Shown one piece after another: positions 16,867 through 24,624 of a DNA stretch of 64,000 nucleotides (its first letter is position 1; each line of letters begins with the position of its first letter). The translations under genes and the position numbers were made by a program. The notes beneath the pieces are model-generated. The model saw nothing but the letters and a program-made list of their open reading frames with translations, had not been told where the DNA came from and ran no database searches. Location of the stretch: NCBI GenBank assembly GCA_020634115.1, contig JACKCH010000012.1, positions 186,001-250,000 on the forward strand, in the 5' to 3' direction. The DNA is from Anaerolineaceae bacterium (lineage in GTDB: Bacteria > Chloroflexota > Anaerolineae > Aggregatilineales > Phototrophicaceae).

Positions 16867-17289
16867 TTACCCGATCCGCCGTTTAACCATCGAAAAATAG
16901 TTGCGTCCCCTCCACTCGTAATGGACATCATCCATCATTTGCCTGATAAAGTGGATGCCCCAGCCGCCGGAAGTAGTGCGTTCATGTAAGGCGGCTTTCG
17001 GGTTAGGAGACTCGCGCTGTAACGGATTAAATGGTGGTCCATCGTCAATAAGAATGATCGCAAAGGCGCGAAAATCATAGCGGCATATGATGTCAATGAT
17101 TTTGTCCGCGCCTTTGAGTTGATAGCCATGTTCAATAATATTGGTACAGGCCTCATCTACTGCCAGTTGGCAGTGATAAGCGGTGCGTTCATCAAGCCCA
17201 GCGTCCTGTGCGGCCTTGCCAACAAAAGCACAGGCTGCCGCGATGTGTTCGAGTAGGCCGGGTATTTGTGTTCGCGTTTCTTGCATCAT
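16867..17289 (-). CDS. Anti-sigma regulatory kinase (RsbW/SpoIIAB-type HATPase)
   Basis: A 140-residue single-domain GHKL ATPase. The N-box reads DEACTNIIEHG (Asn50), followed by DDGPPF (82-87) and the GGWGI lid motif (108-112). Proteins of this kind bind a sigma factor or other partner and phosphorylate a STAS antagonist. The gene lies 44 bases downstream of a STAS gene on the same strand, so the two should form a partner-switching pair. No sigma factor or PP2C phosphatase gene is in the window, so the output is unknown. Confidence 0.9.
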   Translation of the reverse strand: MMQETRTQIPGLLEHIAAACAFVGKAAQDAGLDERTAYHCQLAVDEACTNIIEHGYQLKGADKIIDIICRYDFRAFAIILIDDGPPFNPLQRESPNPKAALHERTTSGGWGIHFIRQMMDDVHYEWRGRNYFSMVKRRIG

Positions 17290-17333
17290 CCGCCGCTCCC
17301 CCGGTCGTTCAGGTTACAGAAATTTACGGATTG

Positions 17334-17666
17334 TTAATAACTGCCCACAGCTTCAGCCTGCGTATCGAAAATTCGGAAGATTGTGTCTAACCCTGCCATT
17401 TCCAAGACTTCACGGACTCGAGGCGACGGTTGCGCCAACCGAACATCCCCTTGCCCCTGGACTTTTTTGAGAGCGGATACGATTTCACGTAGCCCGGCGC
17501 TGCTCATATAGTCAACCTGAGACAGGTCAAGCACCAGTTGGATGTGACCGTTATCAATTTCGCCGGAAAGGCCCTCGCCGAGTTGATGGGCGTTCATGCT
17601 GTCAATACGGCCACGGACTTCGACCAGTGTGATTTGCTGCTCATTTGATACGTTGATGTCAAGCAT
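17334..17666 (-). CDS. Anti-sigma factor antagonist (STAS domain)
   Basis: The start at ATG 17666 is supported by AGGAG 8 bases upstream; the frame is open to 17870 without such support. The 110-residue product is a single STAS domain with the diagnostic DLSQVDYMSSAGLREI; Ser56 is the expected phosphorylation site of the partner kinase encoded directly downstream. It would act in the cytoplasm by binding the RsbW-type kinase in its unphosphorylated state. Expression probably starts in the long non-coding stretch to its right, which contains a repeated TTTGAACAAAT. Confidence 0.92.
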   Translation of the reverse strand: MLDINVSNEQQITLVEVRGRIDSMNAHQLGEGLSGEIDNGHIQLVLDLSQVDYMSSAGLREIVSALKKVQGQGDVRLAQPSPRVREVLEMAGLDTIFRIFDTQAEAVGSY

Positions 17667-17901
17667 GACATACACTCCTGACACGGATGAATCGATGATA
17701 CGGTTTTTATGAGTGGTGTGAGAAACTGTATTGAATCGTCGTAAGATAGACCGACCAGACTCATTGTAATGAATTCTCTGTATAAATGCCACTGTAAAGC
17801 GAAATTGCGCATATTTCCGATTTTGGACAGGAATGATCTCCTGCTGTCCTTCCGTAATCCACGCACACAAGACTCAATATTTCTGACGCGCTACTACTGT
17901 T

Positions 17902-17924
17902 TTTGAACAAATGTTTGAACAAAT
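17902..17924. promoter_or_regulatory. Tandem TTTGAACAAAT, possible operator
   Basis: An 11-base repeat occurs at 17902-17912 and 17914-17924, spaced 12 bases start to start. The inner part reads GAACAAATGTTT, one base off the GAACNNNNGTTC pattern of Gram-positive-type LexA boxes. It sits between the STAS gene and the small membrane-protein gene. Whether any protein binds here is unknown. Confidence 0.3.
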
Positions 17925-18188
17925 CTCCCCCTCTTGTGCCCGATTTTGTGCTATCGTGGAAGTAGAGGAATGATTTGACTTATGAGCATCCTTGCGTTTC
18001 ATTTGATCGGCTATCCAGCTAACCGGTTATAAAACTCGGGAGCTATCTTGCCATGATGTATCCATCTCGCTGTCTCACCCCTGCTTCTGCTGACCAATGG
18101 AAACTGACGACTAATCACCTGGGTTGCGGCACTCGCGGCAATGGAAGCAAGAGTCCGTAATGCGGCAAAAAGATGTCATTTCTTCGCT

Positions 18189-18328
18189 TGGCGACCTGGT
18201 CTGAACCATGTTTTAAGTGGCAACCTGCGGCAAATTCACTGCATCATGCAACAAAACACTGCGTGCCGGAGGCACAAGACTCCGACATCGCAAAAAACGA
18301 AATCAGCCAGGGAATGCACTGGTCGCCA
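18189..18328 (+). ncRNA. Candidate structured RNA, unassigned family
   Basis: An 8-base perfect inverted repeat, TGGCGACC (18189-18196) and GGTCGCCA (18321-18328), encloses about 125 bases. A neighbouring inner pairing (CCTGG 18195-18199 with CCAGG 18307-18311) and a GTGCC-GGA-GGCAC hairpin lie within it. I could not match it to 6S, SRP, tmRNA, RNase P or a known riboswitch. The strand is a guess; it could also be part of the leader of the gene at 18383. Confidence 0.2.
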
Positions 18329-18382
18329 CGCCTCAGCGGGCAGTATAATAACGCCGGAAACGACGAGAAAAGGGACGTGGTC

Positions 18383-18661
18383 ATGGATTGGGGTTCATTC
18401 ATTCTGCTGGCAGGCAGTTTTACGATTATTATGTTGATGGTACAGCGTGCGGAGCGTCGTCGTCGTCGGTTGGTGGGGTTGTTCATGTTGGTAATTGGCA
18501 TCCTAATCCAGCGTTACGCCGTTTTCTGGAAACTGTATGATGAGGCACTATTCGGTTTTATTGTGGCGCTGATACTGAATTTCCTGTTCTGGGCATTGAT
18601 CGGGCGCTATAACCCGGTGGGGACAAGCGACGACATCCGGGTGATGGGGCTGGATGATTAG
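18383..18661 (+). CDS. Small three-TM membrane protein
   Basis: I start this gene at ATG 18383, preceded by AAAGGGA about 8 bases upstream; the open frame extends to 18173 without other support. The 92-residue product has three hydrophobic segments (about 5-21, 30-50 and 59-78). A very basic cluster between the first two (RAERRRRR) suggests a cytoplasmic loop. The C-terminus is short and polar. I recognise no family. It stands alone, convergent with the Mrp gene, and shares the region before the terminator at 18683-18715. Confidence 0.7.
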   Translation: MDWGSFILLAGSFTIIMLMVQRAERRRRRLVGLFMLVIGILIQRYAVFWKLYDEALFGFIVALILNFLFWALIGRYNPVGTSDDIRVMGLDD

Positions 18662-18682
18662 CTTTGCCCGGAACTTAAGCAA

Positions 18683-18715
18683 CAAAAAAAGAGGCGCTCG
18701 GTTGGAGACGCCCCT
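18683..18715 (-). terminator. Rho-independent terminator after mrp
   Basis: Read on the minus strand, a GGGGCGTCTC/GAGCGCCTC stem with a short loop is followed by seven T residues (complement of 18683-18690). It lies 27 bases after the mrp stop. Confidence 0.7.
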
Positions 18716-18741
18716 TACTGTTGATGATGCGGTGTTGTTGG

Positions 18742-19794
18742 TTAGCCAATGATGTTCAGCGGGATGACATCCGCCGATTGGAGCATCACCACGCTCACCC
18801 GCGCCGCGATGGTCTGCGCTAACTGGTGGAAAGCCTGTCCGGCAGGATTTTCCGGGTCGGCAATCACGATAGGCCGCCCAAAGTCACCGCCTTTTCGCAC
18901 TTCAGCGTTCAGCGGGATGCGCCCCAGGAAGGGAACACCCCGTTCCTTAGCCAGTTTTTCCCCACCGCCTTCCCCGAAGAAGTCACCGGCCATATTCTCA
19001 ACAATGCCCAGTGTCGGGACGTTGAGCGTCTCGAACATCGCCAGACTACGGAGCGCGTCGGAAACGGCGACATCTTGGGGCTGCGTGACGATAATCACGC
19101 CCGTCAGCGGGAAAGACTGCGCCAGCGAGAGTGGTGCGTCACCCGTGCCTGGTGGCAGGTCAACGATCATGTAATCAAGCTGCCCCCAGTCCACATCCGT
19201 GAATAACTGGCGGATTGCGCCATGAAGCATTGGCCCGCGCAGGATCATGGGTTTGTCCGGCGGAGTGAGAAAGCCGGTACTCATCAGCTTGAAACCGTAG
19301 GCTTCCAGCGGCACCATTTTATCGTTCATAACCACAGGCCGACCATAACCCAGGCCAGTCATCGTTGGCAGATTGGGGTTCAGAATATCCCCATCAATCA
19401 GCCCCACCCGCGCCCCGGCCTGAGCCAGCGCCGCCGCCAGGTTGGTAGACACGGTGCTTTTACCCACACCACCCTTACCACTGGCAACCGCGATTAAACT
19501 ACGCATGGGTACATCCAACAGGCCGTGAATCTTCCGGTCTGTGGGGACTTGCGAATCCCATTTGATGTCTAAGTGGGCGATTCCCACTACCTTGCCCACC
19601 ACTGCATCCCGGCATAACTGGGCAATCACATCTTTCAGGGGGCAGGCCGGGGTGGTCAGGACAATCGTGAACCGGGCGATATCGCCTTCAATTTCGAGAT
19701 CGCGCACCATATTCAGGCTTACGATATCACGGTGCAGTTCTGGTTCAATAACGGTACTAAGCGCCGCCATCACTTGTTCGAGTTGCTTACTCAT
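18742..19794 (-). CDS. mrp: Mrp/NBP35-family P-loop ATPase with MIP18 domain, lacking CxxC
   Basis: A 350-residue protein with an N-terminal MIP18/DUF59 domain (about 1-85, TTPACPLKD) and a ParA-like ATPase domain. The deviant Walker A GKGGVGKST lies at 106-114 and the switch region contains VDLPPGTGD. Family members carry Fe-S clusters to target proteins, usually bridged by a C-terminal CxxC after ENM. Here that region reads ENMAGDFFGEGGGE without any Cys; the only two cysteines are in the MIP18 domain. The start is ATG 19794, with AGGAG 6 bases upstream. A TATAAT about 45 bases upstream suggests its own promoter. Its position after the complex I genes recalls Ind1/NUBPL, the complex I-specific Mrp homologue, but a functional link is inferred. 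Confidence 0.88.
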   Translation of the reverse strand: MSKQLEQVMAALSTVIEPELHRDIVSLNMVRDLEIEGDIARFTIVLTTPACPLKDVIAQLCRDAVVGKVVGIAHLDIKWDSQVPTDRKIHGLLDVPMRSLIAVASGKGGVGKSTVSTNLAAALAQAGARVGLIDGDILNPNLPTMTGLGYGRPVVMNDKMVPLEAYGFKLMSTGFLTPPDKPMILRGPMLHGAIRQLFTDVDWGQLDYMIVDLPPGTGDAPLSLAQSFPLTGVIIVTQPQDVAVSDALRSLAMFETLNVPTLGIVENMAGDFFGEGGGEKLAKERGVPFLGRIPLNAEVRKGGDFGRPIVIADPENPAGQAFHQLAQTIAARVSVVMLQSADVIPLNIIG

Positions 19795-19870
19795 CCATAA
19801 CTCCTGTATCGGATTTTGATTACAGTAAAATAATTATAACGCGGATAAGAAAAATTATGGAGTGCATTGG

Positions 19871-20353
19871 TTATTTCGGCCAGTTATCCATTACCTGGCG
19901 CAGGATTGCCAGTTCCCCGACATGATAAGCGTTGTGGTCGGCAACTGAAAAAACTTCGCGCAGAATGGTATGGCCGTGATTATCATGCGGGATCGGCGCG
20001 TATAGGTCCGTTGCCGGGTTTTGAACCAGTTCTACCAGGGCTTGCAGGTCGTCACGGAATCCCTTGAGGGTGTTTTCCCACCCGGCGGCGTCGGTTTCCG
20101 CGTCTGGTGACGGCCAGTAGCCTTCCGGCCATTTGGGGGAGACATGCTGTGGATTCTGGATATATTCCAGGATATCCCATTGGGCGATCCGCAGATGTTC
20201 GATCAGATGCCAGGGCGTATAAGGAACATTTGGTGGCCGGGTGTTGATCTGGTTCATCGGAAAGTCGGCTACTGCATCCTCAAAGGTGAGATGGGCGATT
20301 CTTCCCTGTAACAGCGTGACCAAATGGTTGCGGGTAATCTGATCAGAAGCCAT
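19871..20353 (-). CDS. DinB-family protein
   Basis: A 160-residue four-helix-bundle protein of the DinB/YfiT superfamily. The metal-ligand histidines are visible in TPWHLIEHLR (about 48-56) and DHNAYHVGEL near the C-terminus. Members of this fold act as thiol-dependent transferases or have unknown roles; the substrate cannot be assigned. It lies between nuoI and mrp on the same strand, separated from nuoI by a perfect hairpin, so cotranscription is uncertain. A second DinB domain is fused to a HAD hydrolase at 25917-27110. Confidence 0.85.
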   Translation of the reverse strand: MASDQITRNHLVTLLQGRIAHLTFEDAVADFPMNQINTRPPNVPYTPWHLIEHLRIAQWDILEYIQNPQHVSPKWPEGYWPSPDAETDAAGWENTLKGFRDDLQALVELVQNPATDLYAPIPHDNHGHTILREVFSVADHNAYHVGELAILRQVMDNWPK

Positions 20354-20384
20354 AATTCGACCTTATTTCTCTAGATTCATCAAT

Positions 20385-20407
20385 AGGGGCGGTGTTGACC
20401 GCCCCCT
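20385..20407 (-). terminator. GC-rich hairpin between nuoI and the DinB gene
   Basis: AGGGGCGGT (20385-20393) and ACCGCCCCCT (20398-20407) form a strong stem with a 4-base loop. No T tract follows on the minus strand, so it may slow polymerase, stabilise the nuo transcript 3' end, or be a Rho-dependent site. Confidence 0.4.
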
Positions 20408-20415
20408 GTGTTCTA

Positions 20416-21249
20416 CTAATCGCTTTTCTGGGCCTTCTTCGCCCTGATTTTGGCGAGCATGGCCTGTTTATCAAATTTGGGCTTTTTGTCACCATCCGTC
20501 GCTGGTTCACCTGCAGCGGGGGCAGCTTTCTTGGCCGCCGGCGCTTTGGGGGTGGCTGCGGGTTCTTCCGCCTGAGCGGGTGGTTCCGGCTTGAGCCACA
20601 TATTTTCCGGTGTGGGTGGTGTGGTGGGCTGTCCGGCTTTTTTCATGGCCTTCGCGATGTCGTTATGCTCCCACTGGCCACGTTCAACCGCCTCTTCCAG
20701 AGCGCGGGTGGGTGCGATGGTTTTCCAGTATGACAGCGGCTTGGAGAGACGCTTTTTGTCATGAATATGCGCGGTGGTGCGGTCATAGCTCGCCATTTCG
20801 TAGTCGTGATCCATCTTGATCGCGTCGAACGGGCAGAACTCCGCGCAAAATCCGCAGTTCATACAGATGTCGGTATCAATATAGAACGCATCCGGCTGTG
20901 GGACGGGACGGCCTGTTTCCGGGTTTGTGCCGCGCACAATCCAGATGCACTGTGGCGGGCATACTTTGGCGCAGATACCGCAGCTGGTACACCAGTCTTC
21001 ACCGGGGCGCTCAGGATGGTCAGCATCTTCCACGACCAGGAAAGGTACGAAACGAAACCGTTCGGGGACGGCGATTTTTTCTTCTGGATACATGACCGTG
21101 TATGCGCCGGATGGTTGCAAACCCTGGCGAACCTGAAAGTTATCCTGGCGCAGATATTTACGACCAGCATAGCGAATATCGTCAACATAGGTGTTGAAAA
21201 AGTGTTTGAATGTGACGAACAGGCCTTTAGCAATGCCTTTTCCGTACAT
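20416..21249 (-). CDS. nuoI: NADH-quinone oxidoreductase subunit I with C-terminal extension
   Basis: The start at ATG 21249 has AAGGAG 5 bases upstream; the open frame to 21336 has no such support. The 277-residue protein carries the two ferredoxin-type 4Fe-4S motifs of complex I (Cys87, 90, 93, 97 and Cys129, 132, 135, 139) that pass electrons from the peripheral arm towards quinone. Bacterial NuoI is usually about 160-180 residues. Here a Pro/Ala/Lys-rich linker (about 207-255) leads to a tail (KPKFDKQAMLAKIRAKKA) that is nearly identical to the end of NuoB encoded two genes upstream. It is last in iscX-nuoB-nuoCD-nuoI. Confidence 0.95.
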   Translation of the reverse strand: MYGKGIAKGLFVTFKHFFNTYVDDIRYAGRKYLRQDNFQVRQGLQPSGAYTVMYPEEKIAVPERFRFVPFLVVEDADHPERPGEDWCTSCGICAKVCPPQCIWIVRGTNPETGRPVPQPDAFYIDTDICMNCGFCAEFCPFDAIKMDHDYEMASYDRTTAHIHDKKRLSKPLSYWKTIAPTRALEEAVERGQWEHNDIAKAMKKAGQPTTPPTPENMWLKPEPPAQAEEPAATPKAPAAKKAAPAAGEPATDGDKKPKFDKQAMLAKIRAKKAQKSD

Positions 21250-21320
21250 TTTGGCTCCTTCAGATGGCACGGGGTGAATCAAGCTGCCCCGCTTGGTATT
21301 CCGAATTGAACTGTGTAAGC

Positions 21321-21343
21321 AAGGGGCTTTCATCAAGCCCCTT
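21321..21343 (-). other. Perfect hairpin between nuoCD and nuoI
   Basis: AAGGGGCTT (21321-21329) and AAGCCCCTT (21335-21343) form a 9-base-pair stem with a 5-base loop in the 99-base gap between the two genes. No T tract follows on the minus strand. It may adjust the level of nuoI relative to nuoCD. Confidence 0.45.
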
Positions 21344-21348
21344 AATGA

Positions 21349-23205
21349 TTAACGATCTGTTTCGCCCAGCACGATGTCAATACTGCCCAGAATGGCGACG
21401 ACATCCGCGACTTTATGGCCTTTGCACATCTCACCCAGGGCAGTCAGGTTAATGAAACTTGGGGCGCGGACGTGATAGCGCCAGGGGTTCTGCGGCCCTT
21501 TTTCGTCGCCCGCCGAAACCACATAGTATCCGAGTTCGCCTTTCGGGTTTTCAACACGGCCATAGGCTTCGCCCAGGGGAACACGCGGCGTGTGCTGTTT
21601 GGGGCCGAATACGTTTTCACCTGCCGTCCGTTCCAGGCGGGGCAGAATCTGCTTCAGAATACGGATGCTCTCACGCATCTCATCCATACGAATGAGATAG
21701 CGATCATAAATATCACCGTTATAGCGTACCGCGACATCAAAGTCGAGTTCGGGGTAGATGCTGTACGGGTCGGCGCGGCGTACATCGTAAGGCACACCGC
21801 TGGCACGCAGCAGCGGTCCGCCGGCGCTGTAAGCAATCGCCATTTCGGGCGGCAGGTAGCCGACACCGATTGAACGGCTTTTAATAATTTCACTGTCGGT
21901 CAGGAACTGGTCGAGTTCGTCCACCGCACGGGGCAGGCGCTCATTGATGAGTTCGGTCAGATAATCCATCGTGTTGAAATCGCGCACCCGGTCATTGACC
22001 AGGTTCGCTACACTGTGGATGCGTTCTGGCAGGTCTTTGAACACGCCACCAAAGCGCATGTAGTTGCACATCATCCGGCTGCCAGCAGTGGCCTCAAAGA
22101 AGTCGAGGATGCGTTCGCGTTCAGCAATCGCGTACAGCGCCGGGGTGAAGAATGCGCCCAGGTCATTGAGCAGGAAGCCAATCGCCCACATATGGTTGAC
22201 GATACGGGTCAGTTCGACCATCAGCACGCGAATAGCCTCAGCGCGGTAAGTTGGGGGAGTCCAGCGTGCGCCCTGGCTGAGCAGATGCTCGACCGCCAGC
22301 GCATAGCCATGATTGTTGCCCATACTGCTGATGTAGTCCAGCCGGTCGGTGAAGGGCATATTGTGGAGGAAGGTGTTCCGTTCCCCGATTTTTTCATGGT
22401 TGCGATGCAGATACCCCATCACTGGCTCGAGGGATTCAATGGTTTCCCCATTGAGGGTGACAACCATGCGGAATACCCCGTGCGTGCTGGGGTGGTGCGG
22501 CCCCATGTTGACAACCAGACGATCCGTTTTCAGGTGTCCGTTGTCGTGCATGTCCTGAACACTGACGCCCAGTCCCATGCCGGAGTAAACGGCAGCTTCG
22601 GAGACATCGTTCAAGGTGCTCAGGTCGAAATCATCAGGATAAGCGACATTTTTGCCGTAGACATTGCGCTCTTCTGACCGGTGGATATTTCCCCCCGGCC
22701 AGCGGCTGTCAAAGGGCTTGTGATCCTGTTCGTAGTAGGCTTCTTTCCAGTCCTTGCGCATGGGATGACCGTTGAAGCCTTCCCACAGTAAAATCCGCTT
22801 GAGGTTGGGATGGCCGGTGAAATGAATACCGAACAAATCCCAGGCTTCGCGTTCCTGAAAGTCTGCGCCGGGCCAGACCTCGGTCAGAGACGGAATTTCA
22901 CCCTTTTCCCGGTCGGTTTGCGCCTTGAATACCAGCGCCGGGCCACCAGCGGTATTGTAAGCGTGATAGACCGTTTCCAGATGGTCGCCAAGTCCTAGAT
23001 AGTCTACACCCGTCACGCTGGAGAGATAATCAAACCCTAGTTCATCACGTATGGTCGTAGCAACTTCAACTAGGTGATTTTTATCAATAATGATGCCTTG
23101 ATATCCCTCACGGGTGTCATCCTGAACGGCACCCGGGTATTTTTCTTTCAGGGCCGCGATTGCGGCTTTAATATCAGTTTGCTCGACGACAGCGTTATCA
23201 ATCAT
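21349..23205 (-). CDS. nuoCD: NADH-quinone oxidoreductase fused subunits C/D
   Basis: A 618-residue fusion. The C part (about 1-170) has the conserved REAWDLFGIHFTGHPNLKRI stretch, and the D part (about 225-618) has NMGPHHPSTHG, GYLHRNHEKIGE and GDHGNGY-like sequence (MGNNHGYALAVE). Together these form the quinone-site face of the peripheral arm of complex I. The linker (about 170-225) is longer than a simple junction. It lies 6 bases after nuoB and before nuoI. NuoC/D fusion is known in several phyla. The usual other subunits (A, E-H, J-N) are absent from this window, so the remaining complex I genes must lie elsewhere. Confidence 0.96.
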   Translation of the reverse strand: MIDNAVVEQTDIKAAIAALKEKYPGAVQDDTREGYQGIIIDKNHLVEVATTIRDELGFDYLSSVTGVDYLGLGDHLETVYHAYNTAGGPALVFKAQTDREKGEIPSLTEVWPGADFQEREAWDLFGIHFTGHPNLKRILLWEGFNGHPMRKDWKEAYYEQDHKPFDSRWPGGNIHRSEERNVYGKNVAYPDDFDLSTLNDVSEAAVYSGMGLGVSVQDMHDNGHLKTDRLVVNMGPHHPSTHGVFRMVVTLNGETIESLEPVMGYLHRNHEKIGERNTFLHNMPFTDRLDYISSMGNNHGYALAVEHLLSQGARWTPPTYRAEAIRVLMVELTRIVNHMWAIGFLLNDLGAFFTPALYAIAERERILDFFEATAGSRMMCNYMRFGGVFKDLPERIHSVANLVNDRVRDFNTMDYLTELINERLPRAVDELDQFLTDSEIIKSRSIGVGYLPPEMAIAYSAGGPLLRASGVPYDVRRADPYSIYPELDFDVAVRYNGDIYDRYLIRMDEMRESIRILKQILPRLERTAGENVFGPKQHTPRVPLGEAYGRVENPKGELGYYVVSAGDEKGPQNPWRYHVRAPSFINLTALGEMCKGHKVADVVAILGSIDIVLGETDR

Positions 23206-23211
23206 CTCGTA

Positions 23212-24177
23212 TTACCCTTTATTGGCTTTCTTTGCGCGGATTTTCGCCATCATCGCCTCTTTGTCGAATTTCTGCTTGCCACCCTGCGCAGCTGGGACGG
23301 CTTCGGCAACAGGAGCAGGTTTGGCTGGCGCGGGGGCTTCACTGGCCGCTTCAGCCGCCGGGGCTTCTTCTCCCTGCGCGGCGCGTTTGCGGGCGAGTGC
23401 GGCTTCACGTTTCCGCAGCCGTTCGGCTTTTTCCGGGTCATCGGTTGCGGCGGTAGTTTTGGCTGCCGCTGCCTTTTTGGGAGCCGCTTTTTCGACTTTG
23501 ATCGGCGCTGGGAGATCGCGGACACCGAAGGGTTTGCCCGCTGCAGCCAGTTCCGCCTGACGGCGAATTAAGTCCATCTGACGTGGGTCAATGATGTCCG
23601 GGCCGAGGACAGGCACCGGGGCAGGTTCAGCCGGGCCAACGCCATACCAGGGTACATCGTCCAGATTCGCCAGTGACTGCCCGTCAATTTTCTTTTGCAG
23701 CGCGATCAACCCGTAAATCAATGCCTGTGGGGTAGGGGGGCATCCGGGGACATACACGTCCACCGGCAGGTACTTATCTACGCCAGAGACGACGTTATAC
23801 CCTTCTTTGAATGGCCCGCCACCACTGGCGCAAGCGCCCATCGCGAGCACATATTTTGGCTCAGGCATCTGGTTATACAGGCGGACAATTGGGACGATCA
23901 TTTTCTTCGTCACGGTGCCGGAGACAATCATCAGGTCCGATTGGCGCGGACTGGCACGCATCACCTCCATGCCAAAGCGTGAAAAGTCATAGCGTGCCGC
24001 TGCGGTGGCGATCATTTCAATCGCACAGCACGCTAGACCGAAAAGCATCGGCCACATAGATGAGCGTCGCGTCCAGTTATAGAGCTTGCTCAAATTGGTG
24101 ATGGCGACGTTCCCCTGCATATCTGCCGGAATGGGGAATTCGGTGTTATTTAACTCGCGCAGGTCGAGTTCACTCAT
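23212..24177 (-). CDS. nuoB: NADH-quinone oxidoreductase subunit B with long C-terminal extension
   Basis: The start at ATG 24177 overlaps the iscX stop as ATGA. The 321-residue protein has the N2-cluster ligands Cys50, Cys51, Cys116 and Cys146 (GLACCAIEM, GACASGGG, VPGCPPTP). NuoB normally ends near residue 170-180; here about 140 residues follow, rich in Ala, Lys, Glu and Pro. They end in KQKFDKEAMMAKIRAKKA, matching the tail of NuoI. The extension is probably flexible with a terminal amphipathic helix. Its role is unknown; docking of an assembly factor or a subunit-to-subunit contact are possibilities. Confidence 0.96.
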   Translation of the reverse strand: MSELDLRELNNTEFPIPADMQGNVAITNLSKLYNWTRRSSMWPMLFGLACCAIEMIATAAARYDFSRFGMEVMRASPRQSDLMIVSGTVTKKMIVPIVRLYNQMPEPKYVLAMGACASGGGPFKEGYNVVSGVDKYLPVDVYVPGCPPTPQALIYGLIALQKKIDGQSLANLDDVPWYGVGPAEPAPVPVLGPDIIDPRQMDLIRRQAELAAAGKPFGVRDLPAPIKVEKAAPKKAAAAKTTAATDDPEKAERLRKREAALARKRAAQGEEAPAAEAASEAPAPAKPAPVAEAVPAAQGGKQKFDKEAMMAKIRAKKANKG

Positions 24178-24401
24178 CGGGCATTGACCTCCTCGTACCA
24201 CTCCCGCAAGATTGTGTTGAGAATGCCCTCATTAACCAGCGCAGGGTCATCCGCGAAGTTGGGGAGCGAGACAATCAATTGGCATAACTGTTCCAAACCA
24301 ACCGCCTCTATATCCATTCCGGCGTGGTGTTCCATCAAACTCAGGACAATCTCATAGGATGCGTCCCAATATAGGCCGGGCGTGGGATGGCGTGTGTGCA
24401 T
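24174..24401 (-). CDS. iscX: IscX-like Fe-S assembly protein
   Basis: A 75-residue acidic protein. The pattern LYWDASYEI, a central LxQLxxxIVSLPNF, FADDP and a C-terminal ILxxILREWYEE matches the IscX family, which binds iron and the cysteine desulfurase IscS and modulates cluster assembly. It is the first gene of the nuoB-nuoCD-nuoI unit and overlaps nuoB by four bases, so its translation is coupled to that of an Fe-S subunit. In E. coli iscX sits in the isc operon instead. The family call rests on pattern, not on a search. Confidence 0.72.
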   Translation of the reverse strand: MHTRHPTPGLYWDASYEIVLSLMEHHAGMDIEAVGLEQLCQLIVSLPNFADDPALVNEGILNTILREWYEEVNAR

Positions 24402-24624
24402 ATCGGATAAGCTTACCGCAGTTTCAGGTAAAATACGACAATATTGGTTAGGAATTTTGAGGATATAAAATCCAGTTTAACGGTTGCCAAGTATAAGTTG
24501 TGGTGAATCGTTTGTCAAGAAATGCACAAACGGATTTGAGGTTTATCAGGGGATGATTGGGTCTTGGTAAGGGGTATCTGAGCATGCTCAAATATCCTAT
24601 TAGGCATTTGGGCAAAACAAGATG

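Larger units (their letters stand above)
17667..18382. other. Non-coding stretch between the STAS gene and a small membrane-protein gene
   Basis: No convincing coding sequence was found in this 716-base stretch; frames that enter it are upstream extensions of the flanking genes and lack ribosome binding sites. It contains the tandem repeat at 17902-17924, a candidate structured RNA at 18189-18328, and a TATAAT at 18344-18349 which could be the -10 of the gene at 18383, although its -35 is poor. Confidence 0.6.

Noticed and set aside
17871..18382. tRNA, tmRNA, RNase P or SRP RNA in the gene-poor stretch
   Set aside because: I looked for a T-loop and acceptor pairing, the RNase P and SRP core strings and the tmRNA end and found none; only a generic structured-RNA candidate remains.
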